Below are positions 44,018 to 52,856 of a stretch of DNA of 64,000 nucleotides, in pieces. This stretch comes from UQRS01 sp050946935. GTDB taxonomy: Bacteria; Bacillota; Clostridia; Oscillospirales; Acutalibacteraceae. Position 1 is the stretch's first letter, and every line of letters starts with the position of its first letter. The stretch is taken from contig JBMNVR010000013.1 in NCBI GenBank assembly GCA_050946935.1, positions 9,132-73,131 of the forward strand, written 5' to 3'. The translations under genes and the position numbers were made by a program. The notes under the pieces were generated by a model. That model saw nothing but the letters and a program-made list of their open reading frames with translations, was not told the DNA's origin and searched no databases.

Positions 44018-44385
44018 CGACGGTGTGCCACAAGGAAGAGTTTGTTTCTCACAGAAAAATCCTGTTTTGTCCTGTTTCTTCCTTGCAAGGCGTCATATAG
44101 CTTTGCAAAACATAAAGTTATTTTTGCCGCGAAACCGCAAAGCGCCTTAAATGGCGGATTTTCATTGCTCCGCAATAAAAAATGCCGTCCTCCGACAATC
44201 GGAGCACATGGCGATAAGAAAGAAAAACGCCCACGATATGCGTAAGGCATAATCGTGGGCGTTTGACGTATTTCGTTACAAAAGACCGTTTTTTAAGAAA
44301 TATGGGATGACGGCGAAAGCGTGTTTTTGCTTGCACAGAAACAGGCTTCGTACTGCGGAGGGATCGCCCGTGTCCGTTTTCCGGC
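44018..44385. other. Non-coding region between asp23 and araC with hairpins on the minus strand
   Basis: No supported ORF. A near-perfect stem (44226-44264; arms AAACGCCCACGAT / ATCGTGGGCGTTT) has its T-rich side (TTTTTCTTTCTT) on the minus strand; on the plus strand only GTTTG follows. A second hairpin CTCCGA/TCGGAG (44191-44206) is followed on the minus strand by GACGGCATTTTTTATT. Both look like minus-strand terminators although no minus-strand gene lies upstream of them. Confidence 0.45.
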
Positions 44386-44414
44386 TTGCATTCCGCCCCG
44401 GCTGCCTCTATAAT
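44386..44414 (+). promoter_or_regulatory. Promoter of araC-type regulator
   Basis: TTGCAT (44386-44391), 17-bp spacer, TATAAT (44409-44414). Confidence 0.75.
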
Positions 44415-44456
44415 AAACCTTGCAAGGATCACATAGCCGCGTCGGAGGTGCAGCTC

Positions 44457-45350
44457 ATGCCGTACGAGATCAAATTTATTGATTACATCACACAGGGAGA
44501 GGATGTCCGCATCCTCGTCGACCGGGTGGAGGGCGAACATCCCGAGCATACCCATGATTTTGTTGAGATTGCTTACATCGACTCCGGCCGGGGGAAGCAC
44601 ATTATCAACGGCCGCGAGGAGTGCATCGGCCCCGGAGACCTCTTTATGCTGAATCAGGGGGTAACGCACGGATTCCGGTCGGAGGGCGGGCCGTTGATTG
44701 TATATAATTGTCTGTTTATGCCGCTGACCCTCGACAGCACCTTCAAGGACTGCACCAACTTTCTGGACGTCGCCTACCGCTATCTGATGCATTCAGCCCG
44801 TCAGGGAGGGGAGGACTGCGGATATATCCGGCTGTCCGGCCTGAAAACGGGTAAGATCGAATCTGTTTTGTATGAGATGAGAGAGGAGTTTGAGAAAAAA
44901 CCGGGCGGGTATTTGCAGATTATGAAAGCGCATTTGGTGCGCCTGCTGATTGAGATGTTCCGCACCTGCAAAAGCGGAGAGCGGCAGCGGCAGTATCTGC
45001 CAGAGTACCGGCGGTTGGTGGTGCAGGAAGCGGTTTCCTATCTGAAAACCAATTATGCCGGAGAGATCGAGTGCGAGCAGTTGGCCGAACGGGCATATTT
45101 AAGCGTCAATTATTTCCGAAAAATCTTTAAAGAAATCACCGGAATGACCATGATTGAGATGCTGCAAAATATCCGGATCAACGTGGCCTGCGCCTTGCTG
45201 GAGGAGACCGACCTTCCGGTGGCGGAGGTTGCCGGACGGGTGGGTTATGCGGATATGAAGCATTTTTATAAAATTTTCAAACGGGCGAAAGGGGATTCAC
45301 CCGGCACGTACCGGAAGAGGAACGCGCTTTTGCCCCCTATACAGGATTGA
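44457..45350 (+). CDS. AraC-family transcriptional regulator (upstream of GH78-dockerin gene)
   Basis: 297 residues. N-terminal cupin sensor (EHTHDFVEIAYIDSGRGKHI-type; HPEHTHDFVEI, NGREECIGPGDLFMLNQGV) and a C-terminal double helix-turn-helix: CEQLAERAYLSVNYFRKIFK, then LPVAEVAGRVGYADMKHFYK and SPGTYRK. ATG with CGGAGG eight bases before; longer frames upstream would include the promoter. Lies 294 bases before the rhamnosidase-dockerin gene on the same strand with a terminator between, so it most likely controls that gene in trans in response to a sugar. Confidence 0.92.
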   Translation: MPYEIKFIDYITQGEDVRILVDRVEGEHPEHTHDFVEIAYIDSGRGKHIINGREECIGPGDLFMLNQGVTHGFRSEGGPLIVYNCLFMPLTLDSTFKDCTNFLDVAYRYLMHSARQGGEDCGYIRLSGLKTGKIESVLYEMREEFEKKPGGYLQIMKAHLVRLLIEMFRTCKSGERQRQYLPEYRRLVVQEAVSYLKTNYAGEIECEQLAERAYLSVNYFRKIFKEITGMTMIEMLQNIRINVACALLEETDLPVAEVAGRVGYADMKHFYKIFKRAKGDSPGTYRKRNALLPPIQD

Positions 45351-45390
45351 AATGCCTATAGAGATATTTTCGAGGTAGTTTATACTGAAA

Positions 45391-45440
45391 AGCAGAAGAG
45401 GAAGGGCGCGGTCAGCTCCCTGTCCTCTGCTGCTTTTTTA
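45391..45440 (+). terminator. Terminator after araC
   Basis: Imperfect stem AGCAG-AGAGGA / TCCTCT-CTGCT followed by TTTTTTTA. The following gap (to 45644) also has GCACAAAA/TTTTGTGC arms near 45449-45490, a possible leader hairpin of the next gene. Confidence 0.65.
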
Positions 45441-45644
45441 TTTGACGGCGCACAAAAAGTGACGCTTCGCATATGGAAGTTCTTTTGTGCTCCGCAAATA
45501 GCATGGATTTTAACGTCCTCCCCTTCGTCGGCGCATTTGCACGGCAACCGAAATTTACGGTGGTAAAACATATCCGCCGGGGAGTTTGCTTATTCCATTT
45601 TGATTTGGCGGCTATTTTTTATTCTTTAAGGAGTGTGCAGGAAT

Positions 45645-48600
45645 ATGAACAAGATGAGACTACCGCACGGGAAAACCGGCAAACGGCTGATCGCGCTTCT
45701 GTTGGCGGCGCTGCTTTTGCTGCCGGTTCTTCCGGTCGTTCCGGCCGGAGCTGACGTCCCGGCCGGAACAGAGTGGATCGTCGACGAAAAGACGGCGGTG
45801 TTCACTGGCAACTGGGCCGATGCGACCGACCTGACCCGCGCCGAGCTGTACGGCGACAGCGCCAGCTATGGTTGGGGCGGCACGGGAACTACGGCCGCAT
45901 TTACTTTCACGGCAGAGGCGGACGGCTGGTACAATATATACGCCTGGTGGGGCTGCCTTACGAACGGGGCGAGCGATGCGCCGTTTACCGTGACTTGCGG
46001 TTCGCAGAGCGCGGTCGTGCGTATGAATCAGCTATCCGCCGGCGGGCAGTGGAACCGGCTGGCTTCGGTTAAAGCAGAAAAGGGAGAGGAGATTGTCGTC
46101 TCCCTCTCGGCCGATGCCGACAGCTATGTGGTGGCCGATGCCATCCGGCTGACGCTGGATGAGGGGATTATCCTCGACGACGGCGAGGCGGTTTATACCG
46201 GCGACTGGACCGAGGAGGTCGAGCCGGCCAATCCGGCGCGCTACGGCGGCGGGTTCCGCTATCACTTCACCGACGCGGCATCGAGCGCAACCTATACGGC
46301 CACGGCAGAGGAGGCGGGAACCTATATCGTCTACGCCTGGTGGACGGCGTTGTCCAACCGGGCGACCAACGCGCCCTTTACCCTCTCGGCCGATGGGGGA
46401 GAGGGGGAGATTTTCCGCCTCAATCAGCAGGAAAACGGCGGACAGTGGAACCGCATAGGCGAGGTGGAGGCCGCGGCGGGCGGGACGATCACCGTCACCC
46501 TATCAGCCGACGCCGATAACTTTGTTATTGCTGACGCGATCAAGCTTGTAAAAAAAGAGACAGCTGTGGAGGAATCAGATATCGTGATGACCGATTTGAA
46601 GGTATGCAATATGGATATCCCGCTTGGGATTGATGAGAATCCGGTTTTCAGCTGGGTGCTAACCGGCCGCGGCCGGGACGAGGGACAGACCGCCTATCGC
46701 GTGGTCGTTTCCTCTACATACGAACAGGCGGCCGCCGGAACCGGCGACGTATGGGATTCGGGCAGAGTGGAGTCTGACAGCTCGATCGATATTGCCTATG
46801 CGGGGGAGGCACTTGCCTCCAAAACCAGCTATTACTGGACGGCGACAAGCTGGGACAGAGAGGACAGGGTGGTTACAAGCGGCGTGCAGCGGTTTTCGAC
46901 CGGCCTGCTCTCTCCCGATGAATGGGCAGGGGAATGGATCGGGAAGGAAACGCCGACCTATACAATGGAGATGACCGGGGCCAGGTGGATTTGGCGCGCC
47001 GGAAACGGGACATTCGGCGGCGTGCCGGCCGGAACGCAGTATTTTCGCAAAAGTTTCACCCCGGCCGCGGACAAAACCGTGCGGCAGATTCTGGTCGGCT
47101 TTACGGCCGATGATTCGGCGACCCTCTATTTCAACGGGCAGGAGTTTGGGCCGGTGACCTCCTGGAGTACCGGGCTTTTGGTCGATGTGACCCATTATGC
47201 ATCCGAGGGGGAGAACACGGTTGCCATTGCGGCCAACAATGCGACCGCCGGATATGCCGGCATGCTGGCCAAGGTGATCGTTTCCTACACCGACGGCAGC
47301 GCGGATACCTATGTCAGCGATAAGAGCTGGAAGGTCTCCTCGACCGGGATGGCAGGCTGGGACGCGGCCGGGTTTGACGACAGCGGCTGGGCCTCACCCG
47401 ATCAGGCGGTCGATTTTGGTGCAGACCCGTGGGGCAGTGGCCTCGCCCTCGAGTACAGCGGGGCGCGGGCGGCGGTTTTGCTTCGCAGGGAATTTTCGGT
47501 GGAGAAAGAGGTGAAGGAGGCGTTTGCCTATATCTGCGGTCTGGGTTTCTTCGAACTGACGGTCAATGGAAAGCTGCCGGACGACAGCCTCCTCAACCCT
47601 TACATCACCCAATATAACAAGACGGTGCTCTACCGCACGTTTGATGTAACCTCCCTGTTGCAAAGCGGAGAAAATGCAGTGGGTGTAGAGCTTGGCAACG
47701 CTTATTATAACGAGATCGGCGGCGTCTGGAACTGGCAGACGGCCTCCTGGCGGGACGATCCCAAGTTGTTGATGAACCTCGAAATTCACTATACCGACGG
47801 CACAAAGGAAACCCTGTCCACCGACACCTCCTGGACGGTGACGGACGAGGGGCCGACCGTCTCCAACAGCATGTATTATGGGGAGACCTACGACGCCCGC
47901 AGGGAGCAGACCGGCTTTTCCTCTCCCGGCTTTGACGACGCCGCGTGGCAGGCGGCTGCACCGGCCGCTGCGCCGGAGGGAGAGCTGCGCGCCCAGATGA
48001 AGGCGCCTATCAAACGGGTGGCTTCGTTTGCCCCGGCCAAGATTGAAAGGCTGGCGAACGGCTCTTACCTTGTCACGGCGCCCGAGATGGCCGCCGGTTG
48101 GATGAAGCTGTCGGGCATCAACGAGGCGGCCGGGCGGAAAATCACCATCACCTACGGCCAGGCGCTGAACGAGGATGGTACGGTGGTCAAATGGGGCGGC
48201 GCCGACGGCAAGACCAATCACTGGTGGCCGCACGCTTATATCCAGCAGGATAACTATATCGCCAAAGGCGCGGGAAATGAGAGCTTCGAACCGAAGTTCA
48301 GCTATAAGGGGCATCAGTACATCCAGATTGACGGCCTTACGTCCGAGCCAAAGGCGGAGGATATTACCATCTATCGCGTGTCCAATGCGGTGGATCAGAT
48401 CTCGGAATTTTCCTCTTCCAACGAGATGCTGAACGAGCTGCATCAAATGATGCAGCGGGCGATGGCCAACAATTTCCAGGGGGAGCACTGCGATCCCGTG
48501 CTGGAAAAATGCGGCTGGCTGGGGGACGCCAACGTCTCGCTCGGCTCGCTGATGTACAGCTATGATATGGCGGCCACTCTGCCGGGATGGCTGGCGGTGA

Positions 48601-51116
48601 TGGAGGACTGCTTTGAGCAGTACGGCACCGTGACCGTTACGGCGCCGACCGCCGACTGGTGGATCGACAACACGCCGGTTTGGAACACCCTCTTTGTCTA
48701 CGGCGTTGAGGATCTGGAGCGTTATTTCGGCACGGCCGGGTACGCGGCCGACCAGTACGACGTTTTGCGCCGTTACACGCAGATGCAGATTGCCGAGCTG
48801 GAGAAAAACGGCTGGGTTTGGGGAGACGGCGGCCTCGGTGACTGGGTTGCTCCGATCGGGGGCAGCGATCCGAACGCCGCGTATAATGAGAATATTTCGG
48901 AAGGGGCGGGGATTACCGCGACCTCGCTTTTGTACGGGGTGCTTGAGTATATGGTGGCGCTGGCCGACCGCCTGGGCCAGACCGACGACGCGGCTGAGTA
49001 CCGCGCCGCGATGGAGAAGGTCTACGCTGCCTTTAACGCCAAATTCTATAAGCCGGAGGCGGGAATTTACCAGACCGACTACTGGACCCAGATCGGCACC
49101 CGCACCCGCTATCGTCAGACCGACAATCTGGTTGCGCTGCGCTTCGGCCTCGTCCCGGAGGAGAATGTCCGGACGGTGGTCGACAATCTGGTTGCGGATA
49201 TCCGGGAGAAGGACTATCATCTCGACACCGGATGTGTGGGCACGCGGTACATTCTTCCGGTGCTCTGCGATTACGGCTATTCCGACATCGCCTACCGCAT
49301 CGTGACCCAGACCACCTATCCGAGCTGGGGATACTGGCTGGAAAACGGCGCGACCTCTACATGGGAGATGTGGGAGGCGACCACCCGGTCTTACGACCAC
49401 TATTTCCTCGGCACATATGACGAGTGGTTCTACAGCCATCTGGCCGGTGTGACCGACATTGCCGACGGGTACAGAAGCTTTTCGGTCAAGCCGGGAATCA
49501 TGGGCGATCTGACCTCGGCCGGTACGGCGATCGACACGCCGCGTGGCCGGCTGGAGTCGGGCTGGACGCTTGGAACCGCAGGAGAGGCGGAGCTTCGCGT
49601 CACCGTTCCCTTCGGCTCAACTGCGCAGATCTGGCTGCCGACCGGGAACACCTCCGGCGTTCTGCTGGATGGTGCGGTCGTGTCGGAAGCCGCCGACGGC
49701 GTGAAGACTGTAGAGACCGTTGACGGGCAGGTGGTTATCACAGTCGGCTCGGGCAGCTATGTCTTCCAAAGCCCGACCGACAGAATTTCGGTTTATAAAG
49801 AGTCTCTGCGTTCGGCCCTGGCTCAGGCGGAGTCGTTCGACCCCGCCGCGCTGGATGCGGCCACGCGGGAGACGTATAACCGTGCCATAGACGGCGCAAA
49901 GGCGGCGCTGGAGGATGCGGCGGCCACACAGGAGGCTGTGAACGAAGCGCTGGCCGTGCTGGAAAGCCTGCTCGATCTGCTGAACGGCAGCGAGGCGCGG
50001 CAGGCGCTTCGCGAGCAGATCGCCGGGGCACAGGCAGAGCCGATCCTTGAAACCCACTATCCGTCCGGGGCGCTCGAAAGCTATCATACCACCCTGACCG
50101 CCGCGAAGCAGGCGGCGGGGGATTACACGGCGGCGGACGCTGCCCTCGTCGCGGCGGGGGAGGCGCTGAAAAACGCTTTATCCGATTTGCTGGCGGCGAA
50201 ATATGAGAATCTGGCGGTCGGAAAGACGGCTGCGGCCTCCTCCACCCACGACGACGATTACTGGGGCTGGAACCTGTCCTTCCTCAACGACGGTCTGGTA
50301 AAGCATGACAGCCGGCAGCAGGGAGAGTATGTCGGATATTCCAGCGAAACGACGCCGGATGTCGACCACGCTGAGTGGGTTTCGATTGATCTCGGAAAGG
50401 CGTGTACGGTCAACAATGTCGTGTTTTATCCGGCCAGCAGCCGGGTTGATGGAAAGATGCTGGGCTATGGCTGTCCGATAGATTTTAAGATCCAGCTTTC
50501 GACCGACGGGAAAACCTGGGAAACCGTGCGGGAAGAGCACGACTATCCCTTGCCGGAGTACGGGCCGCTTTCCTTCAGCTTTGACGGCAGAGAGGCGCGC
50601 TATGTCCGGTTGTATGCCGACAGCCTCCGTCCCAAGGGCACCGATGCAAACAGCTACCGTCTCCAGCTTTGTGAGTTGGAGGTCTATTCCCTCCCGCAGA
50701 CGGGGGAGAAGTGCGTCCTCGCGAGCGATCGGTACACGGTCTCGGATGACGGATATATCTCGGGCGTGGACGCCGCGACGCGCGTGGAGGATTTTCTGGC
50801 CAGCCTCGGCTGTGCGTGCGGAAAGCTCGCCGTGTATGACGCGGCCGGCGAAACGGTCACGTCGGGCAGGATCGGCACCGGTATGGTTCTGCGCCATGAA
50901 GGGGGAGAAATCTCCGCCTATACCATCGCGGTGACCGGCGATCTGGATGGGGACGGCGGCGTGACCGTCAGCGATGTCGTTGCCCTCCGCGGCCGGATTG
51001 TCCAGGGGAACAGCGCGAAATACGAGCTCCTGGCCGGCGACCTTGATCCGAGCGGCAGTCTGACGGTCAGCGACGTGGTGGCCCTGCGTTCCCTGATCGT
51101 CCGGGGTGCGGCTTGA
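45645..51116 (+). CDS. Secreted GH78 alpha-L-rhamnosidase with tandem golvesin-like modules, CBM32-like domain and dockerin
   Basis: 1823 residues. Signal peptide (KTGKR, Leu-rich core, VPAGA). Two tandem modules of ~130 residues, each with YNIYAWW/YIVYAWW, GGQWNR and DAIRL/DAIKL, resemble golvesin/xanthan-lyase CBMs. Then a fibronectin-like and two beta domains of GH78, and an (alpha/alpha)6 barrel with acid Glu954 in DPVLEKCGWLGDA and Glu1241 in ENGATSTWEMWE. After the barrel come FIVAR-type helical repeats, an F5/8 type C module (from ~1521) and a dockerin (~1763-1823) with loops DLDGDGGVTVSD and DLDPSGSLTVSD. Removes alpha-L-rhamnose from plant or microbial glycans outside the cell, probably docked to a cohesin. 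ATG 45645 follows AAGGAG by 11 bases. Confidence 0.88.
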   Translation: MNKMRLPHGKTGKRLIALLLAALLLLPVLPVVPAGADVPAGTEWIVDEKTAVFTGNWADATDLTRAELYGDSASYGWGGTGTTAAFTFTAEADGWYNIYAWWGCLTNGASDAPFTVTCGSQSAVVRMNQLSAGGQWNRLASVKAEKGEEIVVSLSADADSYVVADAIRLTLDEGIILDDGEAVYTGDWTEEVEPANPARYGGGFRYHFTDAASSATYTATAEEAGTYIVYAWWTALSNRATNAPFTLSADGGEGEIFRLNQQENGGQWNRIGEVEAAAGGTITVTLSADADNFVIADAIKLVKKETAVEESDIVMTDLKVCNMDIPLGIDENPVFSWVLTGRGRDEGQTAYRVVVSSTYEQAAAGTGDVWDSGRVESDSSIDIAYAGEALASKTSYYWTATSWDREDRVVTSGVQRFSTGLLSPDEWAGEWIGKETPTYTMEMTGARWIWRAGNGTFGGVPAGTQYFRKSFTPAADKTVRQILVGFTADDSATLYFNGQEFGPVTSWSTGLLVDVTHYASEGENTVAIAANNATAGYAGMLAKVIVSYTDGSADTYVSDKSWKVSSTGMAGWDAAGFDDSGWASPDQAVDFGADPWGSGLALEYSGARAAVLLRREFSVEKEVKEAFAYICGLGFFELTVNGKLPDDSLLNPYITQYNKTVLYRTFDVTSLLQSGENAVGVELGNAYYNEIGGVWNWQTASWRDDPKLLMNLEIHYTDGTKETLSTDTSWTVTDEGPTVSNSMYYGETYDARREQTGFSSPGFDDAAWQAAAPAAAPEGELRAQMKAPIKRVASFAPAKIERLANGSYLVTAPEMAAGWMKLSGINEAAGRKITITYGQALNEDGTVVKWGGADGKTNHWWPHAYIQQDNYIAKGAGNESFEPKFSYKGHQYIQIDGLTSEPKAEDITIYRVSNAVDQISEFSSSNEMLNELHQMMQRAMANNFQGEHCDPVLEKCGWLGDANVSLGSLMYSYDMAATLPGWLAVMEDCFEQYGTVTVTAPTADWWIDNTPVWNTLFVYGVEDLERYFGTAGYAADQYDVLRRYTQMQIAELEKNGWVWGDGGLGDWVAPIGGSDPNAAYNENISEGAGITATSLLYGVLEYMVALADRLGQTDDAAEYRAAMEKVYAAFNAKFYKPEAGIYQTDYWTQIGTRTRYRQTDNLVALRFGLVPEENVRTVVDNLVADIREKDYHLDTGCVGTRYILPVLCDYGYSDIAYRIVTQTTYPSWGYWLENGATSTWEMWEATTRSYDHYFLGTYDEWFYSHLAGVTDIADGYRSFSVKPGIMGDLTSAGTAIDTPRGRLESGWTLGTAGEAELRVTVPFGSTAQIWLPTGNTSGVLLDGAVVSEAADGVKTVETVDGQVVITVGSGSYVFQSPTDRISVYKESLRSALAQAESFDPAALDAATRETYNRAIDGAKAALEDAAATQEAVNEALAVLESLLDLLNGSEARQALREQIAGAQAEPILETHYPSGALESYHTTLTAAKQAAGDYTAADAALVAAGEALKNALSDLLAAKYENLAVGKTAAASSTHDDDYWGWNLSFLNDGLVKHDSRQQGEYVGYSSETTPDVDHAEWVSIDLGKACTVNNVVFYPASSRVDGKMLGYGCPIDFKIQLSTDGKTWETVREEHDYPLPEYGPLSFSFDGREARYVRLYADSLRPKGTDANSYRLQLCELEVYSLPQTGEKCVLASDRYTVSDDGYISGVDAATRVEDFLASLGCACGKLAVYDAAGETVTSGRIGTGMVLRHEGGEISAYTIAVTGDLDGDGGVTVSDVVALRGRIVQGNSAKYELLAGDLDPSGSLTVSDVVALRSLIVRGAA

Positions 51117-51157
51117 TTGGAAAACATCCGAAAATGCTCTGAAAACCGCAATAAACG

Positions 51158-51192
51158 AAAAGAGTTGTCCCAAACGGGGCAACTCTTTTTAT
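51158..51192 (+). terminator. Terminator after GH78-dockerin gene
   Basis: Stem AAAAGAGTTG-CCC / GGG-CAACTCTTTT followed by TTTTTATTTTT. Confidence 0.85.
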
Positions 51193-51293
51193 TTTTCTCC
51201 GGGATTGCAGAAAAGGATGGGGCGCGGGCAGATTTTTCACACGAGGCATGGAGAGAACGGGACTCTTGATTTGCGGGAGAGGAGGTGGACGCA

Positions 51294-51593
51294 ATGGATA
51301 AGCTGGCTCTTTCCGACTGGGTGGCGGTTCTTTCGGCGCTGGGGATGATCCTCTCTCTGGCGGTGACAGTCTCCACACTGGTGTCCAAGGGGCAGAGACG
51401 ATCGGCGGCTGATGCGGAACTGAAATCCGACGTCAAGCATATAAAGGAAATGGTGGACAGTACGCTGTCGGAGGTCGGGACGCTGGGGGGTAAGCTGGAC
51501 GGGATCGATATCCGTCTGACCCGTGCGGAGGAAAGCTGCAAATCCGCGCATAAGCGAATTGACACGCTGCACCATGGCGTACGCATCAACTAA
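51294..51593 (+). CDS. Small membrane protein with coiled coil (holin-accessory-like)
   Basis: 99 residues. One N-terminal membrane helix (WVAVLSALGMILSLAVTVSTL), then a basic spot and a long heptad-like stretch (SDVKHIKEMVDSTLSEVGTL...IDIRLTRAEESC). AGGAGG eight bases before the ATG. Adjacent to a second small membrane protein 29 bases downstream. The pair resembles the two-gene lysis cassettes of Clostridial phages (XhlA-like plus holin), though here the helix is N-terminal. No function can be assigned securely. Confidence 0.65.
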   Translation: MDKLALSDWVAVLSALGMILSLAVTVSTLVSKGQRRSAADAELKSDVKHIKEMVDSTLSEVGTLGGKLDGIDIRLTRAEESCKSAHKRIDTLHHGVRIN

Positions 51594-51622
51594 AAGTTTC
51601 CTTGCAAAGGGGGCGGTGTTTG

Positions 51623-51919
51623 TTGAATGGCCTTGCATTGGTCGTGGCCGTTGCCGTCACGGTAGAGGCGGTGGTCGATGCAATCAAGTGCATCTGTGGT
51701 TATGTGACCAAAAAGGAATATAAAAAGCTGGTGACCCGGCTCTCTGCCCTGGGAGTCTCAATCCTGCTCTGTTTTGTCTCGGGCGCGAACCTGTTTTCCG
51801 CCGTCGGGGTGGAGTTTCACAGCAACTTTGTCGGCATTTTGCTGACCGGGATTTTTGCCAGCCGTGGAGCCAACTATATCAATGATCTGATCAGTCGGGT
51901 GAATAAAAAACTCACATAA
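51623..51919 (+). CDS. Small holin-like membrane protein
   Basis: 98 residues. Hydrophobic first helix (LALVVAVAVTVEAVVDAIKC), a charged turn (TKKEYKKLVTRL), a second helix (LGVSILLCFVSGANLF) and a third ending GIFASRGANYINDLISRVNK. This pattern resembles holin-like proteins in Clostridial genomes. TTG start chosen by AAGGGGG nine bases upstream; an in-frame TTG at 51602 precedes that site. No other phage gene is nearby. Confidence 0.65.
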   Translation: MNGLALVVAVAVTVEAVVDAIKCICGYVTKKEYKKLVTRLSALGVSILLCFVSGANLFSAVGVEFHSNFVGILLTGIFASRGANYINDLISRVNKKLT

Positions 51920-52012
51920 AACGCCGCCTCGTGTGAACGGTTATGTTTGCACGGGGCGGCTGTCTTGTACGGAGGTGTGCAATCTGTACATCCCGTTTTG
52001 AAAATGCGGGTC

Positions 52013-52046
52013 AGCGGCGGCTTTACCGGAAGGCCGCCGCTTTTTG
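52013..52046 (+). terminator. Terminator after the holin-like pair
   Basis: 9-bp stem AGCGGCGGC / GCCGCCGCT with TTTTTG. Confidence 0.8.
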
Positions 52047-52130
52047 TTTGCCCCGCGCGGCGTCGGCCGCCTCGGCAGTGAAGGAACAGGAAGACTGCGC
52101 TGCCGTCTGTGTAAAATTATTCTTTTTTGC

Positions 52131-52160
52131 TTGACTTTCCTATTATTCCTATAGTAAAAT
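52131..52160 (+). promoter_or_regulatory. Promoter of the Rrf2-type regulator
   Basis: TTGACT (52131-52136), 18-bp spacer, TAAAAT (52155-52160). The spacer contains a repeated TTCCTAT/TTCCTATA element, a possible autoregulatory site. Confidence 0.5.
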
Positions 52161-52260
52161 GAATAAAAAATTTGCTGCGCCAAAGGGCGCTGTTTTGCTG
52201 GGTAGAATGCTCGCCGCCGGACACAGGAATTGCTTACAGGCGCGGAAAGAGGCTTGTTTC

Positions 52261-52698
52261 ATGATGATTTCAACAAAAGGGCGTTATGCACTGCGGGTGA
52301 TGATTGACATCGCCATTCACTCTGGGGGAGAATATATTGCGCTCAAGGATATTTCCGCCCGGCAGGATATATCGGTTAAATATTTGGAACAGGTGGTTTC
52401 CCTTTTGAATAAGGCGGGTTTTTTGCACAGCCTGCGGGGAAATGGCGGCGGGTATCGGCTGGCGAGACCGGCGGAAAGCTATACGGCCGGGGATATTCTC
52501 CGCGCGGCGGAGGGAACGCTGGCGCCGGTTGCCTGTCTGCGGGATGACCCGAACCAATGCGTGCGCAGCGACTTGTGTGGGACGCTGGCGTTTTGGGAGG
52601 GGTTTTACCGGGTGATTACCGAATATGTAGATGGTATAACCCTGCGGGAACTGGCCGATCGTGCCGCATCGCTGGCCGGAAATGATTACAGTATTTGA
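52261..52698 (+). CDS. Rrf2-family regulator, IscR-like with three cysteines
   Basis: 145 residues. Winged helix STKGRYALRVMIDIAIH, ISARQDISVKYLEQVV and the wing LRGNGGGYRLARP. Cys92, Cys100 and Cys106 match in number and near-spacing the [2Fe-2S] ligands of IscR (92, 98, 104), so it probably senses iron-sulfur status. No iscS/iscU follows, which is unusual; the next gene is a convergent rhamnosidase. AAAGAGG nine bases before the ATG. Confidence 0.9.
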   Translation: MMISTKGRYALRVMIDIAIHSGGEYIALKDISARQDISVKYLEQVVSLLNKAGFLHSLRGNGGGYRLARPAESYTAGDILRAAEGTLAPVACLRDDPNQCVRSDLCGTLAFWEGFYRVITEYVDGITLRELADRAASLAGNDYSI

Positions 52699-52768
52699 GA
52701 AAAGACGGCCAGCCTCTCTGCATTGTGCCGGAGACCGGAATGCAGAAGCGTTTTGCGTTTTTAATCAC

Positions 52769-52819
52769 AGAATACATCGCCCCCGGCGGTCTAAATGACC
52801 GCCGGGGGCGATGTATTCT
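52769..52819. terminator. Bidirectional terminator, perfect 23-bp stem
   Basis: Arms 52769-52791 and 52797-52819 pair without mismatch around TAAAT, between convergent genes. The stem is much longer than usual and the T-tracts are poor on both sides (CTGTATCTTATTTT; CTGTGATTAAAAA). Confidence 0.65.
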
Positions 52820-52856
52820 GTATCTTATTTTGCGTCCGGCCAACGGCGGGCCGCTT

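Noticed and set aside
51294..51919. Prophage remnant with lysis cassette
   Set aside because: Only two small genes; no endolysin, integrase, structural gene or attachment repeats around. Kept as holin-like genes, not as a prophage.
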